Notes under the pieces: generated by a model
Databases searched by the model: none
Told to the model about the DNA's origin: nothing
Seen by the model: only the letters and a program-made list of their open reading frames with translations
Shown here: positions 62,266 to 64,000 of the stretch, piece by piece
Numbering within the stretch: the first letter of the stretch is position 1
Layout: the number at the start of each line of letters is the position of its first letter
Translations under genes and position numbers: made by a program
From: Panonychus citri
Taxonomy: Eukaryota; Arthropoda; Arachnida; Trombidiformes; Tetranychidae
NCBI RefSeq assembly: GCF_014898815.1
Contig: NW_026515544.1
Location: 1,550,001 to 1,614,000, forward strand
Direction of reading: 5' to 3'
Length of the DNA stretch: 64,000 nt

Positions 62266-62454
62266 AATCGTCCGTATTCATTACGAATGATAGTTTTATT
62301 TTAAAATTTTTAGCCATAAGTTGTTATTAATCACACGAATTAATCATAATTTACATAATCAATTGTTGATCAAAACAGTCCAATATCTATTGGAATTCTA
62401 ACAAATTATTTTCACTTTACCTAATAATATTCATAATGTTTAATTTTTTTCTCC

Positions 62455-63265
62455 TCAAATTGATTCTTTTGATTCTTTTGATTCATTTTCTTCCTTTTCC
62501 TTTTTCAATTGTTGTTTCCTTTCCCAAACATATCGATGTTTTTGTTTGAGGTAAACATCAGCTGATCTTGTTCTATTCTCCATGAGATTCAAAGCTGCTG
62601 TTCCATCCATACGGAGTTCACCATCTAAAAAGAAAAAAAGATAAATTAGATTATATATTAATTCTGATGAGAATAAAAAAGTAACTAACATTTTATCATA
62701 TAATTTGTTTCTGCTTTGTCCCGGTCTTCCAAAAGGTGTTCACACCAAGCTCTGGCAGTGGAATCGACACCACCATAAGTGGCCATACACTCATCATATC
62801 TTCTAACTAAAATCTTGATTATATTTTTTTCCACTTTCCTGAAAATGAAAAAGGAGAAAAAAAAGGTAAATGAATTAAGTATAAAAGAGAAAAGATGAAA
62901 ATGGTTACCTGTCTCTCTTGTATTGTTGATCTGCTTCCCAGAGACAAGCGTAATCATCAACATAACACTCATCAACTGTTGGAACTCGGGGAAATTTATA
63001 ATGATAGTAGACACTTTGCTTTCTATTTGGCACGACAATTTTATCTATTAACAAAAATTATATAATTAATTAGCTAAATCACAATTGGATGTTGATTCTC
63101 ACCATGTATCCAAGTTGCTGGGACATCAAAAAGGTTAAAAGCAAAATTGGATAGCGATTGAACAGGAGAACTAAGATAGTCACTTCGGACTCGACCAAAT
63201 GGTCCAATATGGTATTCCTCCTTTTTGAAGGAATGCTCCTTCATATTGTCAAATTTTTCTTCCAT
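62455..63265 (-). CDS. NDUFB10: NADH dehydrogenase (ubiquinone) 1 beta subcomplex subunit 10 (PDSW)
   Basis: Exons are 63103-63265, 62909-63044, 62690-62838 and 62455-62624, GT-AG borders, phases 1-2-1, 205 aa. It is an accessory subunit of mitochondrial complex I, on the intermembrane-space side of the membrane arm. Family marks are a FNLFDVPATW segment, VYYHYKFPRVPTVDECYVDDYACLWEAD (Cys 81 and 88, six residues apart as in NDUFB10), a second Cys pair (117 and 132) and a Lys/Glu/Arg-rich C-terminal helix (RYVWERKQQLKKEKEE). Relatives form disulfides from these cysteines. The gene is clean and single-copy, a conserved anchor at the right border of the duplicated block. The spacing of the second Cys pair is a little wider than in the human protein. 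Confidence 0.93.
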
Positions 63266-63715
63266 ATTAGTTAATTGTAATTAAATCACTTAAACAAAAT
63301 AGCATAAAAACAACAACACAGTTAATCAAATGTCCTTCATGAAAAATAAACGAATAGAAAAATCGACTCAATCGATTCAAAGATCGATAATAATATCTAG
63401 TATTGAAAAAGAAAAAGAGATGGCACCACATTTGCAAATTTCGATTTAACAACAATTAACTTAAAATTGTTAATTGTCGTTTAAAATTGAATTTTTTAGA
63501 CAATAAGAAATCAATTATTATTATTAATTGGTGATAAAATTTTAATAAATAAAATTGAAGCTAAATCTGAACTTAGTTTATTAAATAAATGGAAAACTTT
63601 TTCTTGATCATTTTTCTTTAATCAAGAAAGAAATTAATTAAATTAATTGTTGGACAAGTAAATATTTTATTAGTATTTTAATTTTATTCGTGATAAAATT
63701 TTTCTTTGTTTTCTG
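63266..63715. other. Spacer between NDUFB10 and the right-edge laminin-G/EGF gene
   Basis: AT-rich. It should hold the NDUFB10 promoter and 5' untranslated region (next to 63265) and the 3' untranslated region of the edge gene. No gene is visible. Confidence 0.5.
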
Positions 63716-64000
63716 TCATTTTTCATTGGAATCACATGAGTTTTCATTATAATCGCCAAAGTGATTACATTTACAGAAATAATCATTAAATTGTGGGACA
63801 CAAATTGAATTTGATGATGATGAAGATGAAGATGATGAACAAGGATTAGGTGATTCACATGGTGGTCCAGAGTATTTGGCAATATTGTAAATCTCAATTG
63901 ATCGGTCAAGCAAATCATCCCAAACATCACCATTGACCACAATCCTCTGAATTGCTCCGTTAAATCCTTTGGTTAAATTTAATTCTCGGTGAGTAGTTAA
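63716..64000 (-). CDS. 3' end of a laminin-G/EGF (perlecan-like) gene, partial, continues past the right edge
   Basis: The minus-strand frame enters from beyond 64000 with a laminin-G C-terminal end (NLTKGFNGAIQRIVVNGDVW). It passes through IAKYSGPPC and CESPNPC, a poly-Ser run and NSICVPQFNDYFCKCNHFGDY, an EGF-like Cys pattern, and stops at TGA (63716). Unlike the four shards inside the duplicated block, the EGF frame is intact. The domain order resembles the C-terminal domain V of perlecan (trol/HSPG2), an extracellular basement-membrane proteoglycan; agrin-like proteins are an alternative. It may be the source gene of the shards, or simply a less damaged copy. Confidence 0.65.
   Translation of the reverse strand, partial: LTTHRELNLTKGFNGAIQRIVVNGDVWDDLLDRSIEIYNIAKYSGPPCESPNPCSSSSSSSSSNSICVPQFNDYFCKCNHFGDYNENSCDSNEK

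Noticed and set aside
25557..62270. Transposable element as the driver of the duplications
   Set aside because: I saw no transposase, reverse transcriptase, long terminal repeats or terminal inverted repeats at unit borders. Unequal crossover between family flanks explains the layout.

Overview
The window looks like nuclear DNA of a chelicerate, most likely a spider mite (Tetranychidae). The sequence itself shows an AT-rich genome with short GT-AG introns, many (GA)n and (GAT)n microsatellites, and an F-box/leucine-rich family beside a single-domain, bacterial-style UDP-glycosyltransferase (UGT) family. Both families are known to be expanded in spider mites. The species call is inference; no database search was possible.

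Layout. (1) 1-18490 is gene-poor. I find no gene I can support, only microsatellites, one weak ORF (14897-15127) and a scatter of CAGGTAA heptamers. (2) 18491-24244 holds two conserved single-copy genes in tandem on the minus strand. The first is a GABP-beta-like ankyrin/coiled-coil transcription cofactor (3 exons, 556 aa). The second is a TMEM145/GPR180-like seven-helix membrane protein (13 exons), whose frame is broken by one missing base in a homopolymer. (3) 25557-62270 is a mosaic, tandemly duplicated block. It mixes plus-strand UGT copies (one full-length, three truncated, many shards), ten minus-strand F-box/LRR genes plus one mosaic remnant, and minus-strand shards of a laminin-G/EGF (perlecan-like) gene. 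(4) 62455-63265 is an intact NDUFB10 (complex I PDSW subunit) gene on the minus strand. (5) 63716-64000 is the 3' end of a better-preserved laminin-G/EGF gene running in from the right edge, the probable parent of the shards.

The block has four UGT-led units, starting near 25.5, 38.4, 48.1 and 55.3 kb. The 38.4 kb and 48.1 kb units are spaced about 9.7 kb. The 48.1 kb unit is about 2.4 kb shorter because it lacks a UGT shard plus one F-box gene. Lesions fall into two classes. Old shared ones (UGT stop inside the sugar-donor motif; frameshifts in the laminin-G and EGF shards) must predate the duplications. Private 1-3 base deletions, mostly in homopolymers or tiny direct repeats, break individual F-box and UGT copies and also TMEM145; these could be recent decay or uncorrected sequencing indels.

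By reading frame, the genes most likely to make protein are the GABP-beta homologue, NDUFB10, the full-length UGT (25557-27192) and the F-box genes at 30197-31664, 36013-37459, 42304-43775 and 59193-60667. TMEM145 is probably functional if its missing base is a sequence error. The UGT probably glycosylates small lipophilic molecules, and the F-box proteins probably act as substrate receptors of SCF ubiquitin ligases. Nothing in the sequence shows that the two act together beyond being duplicated together.
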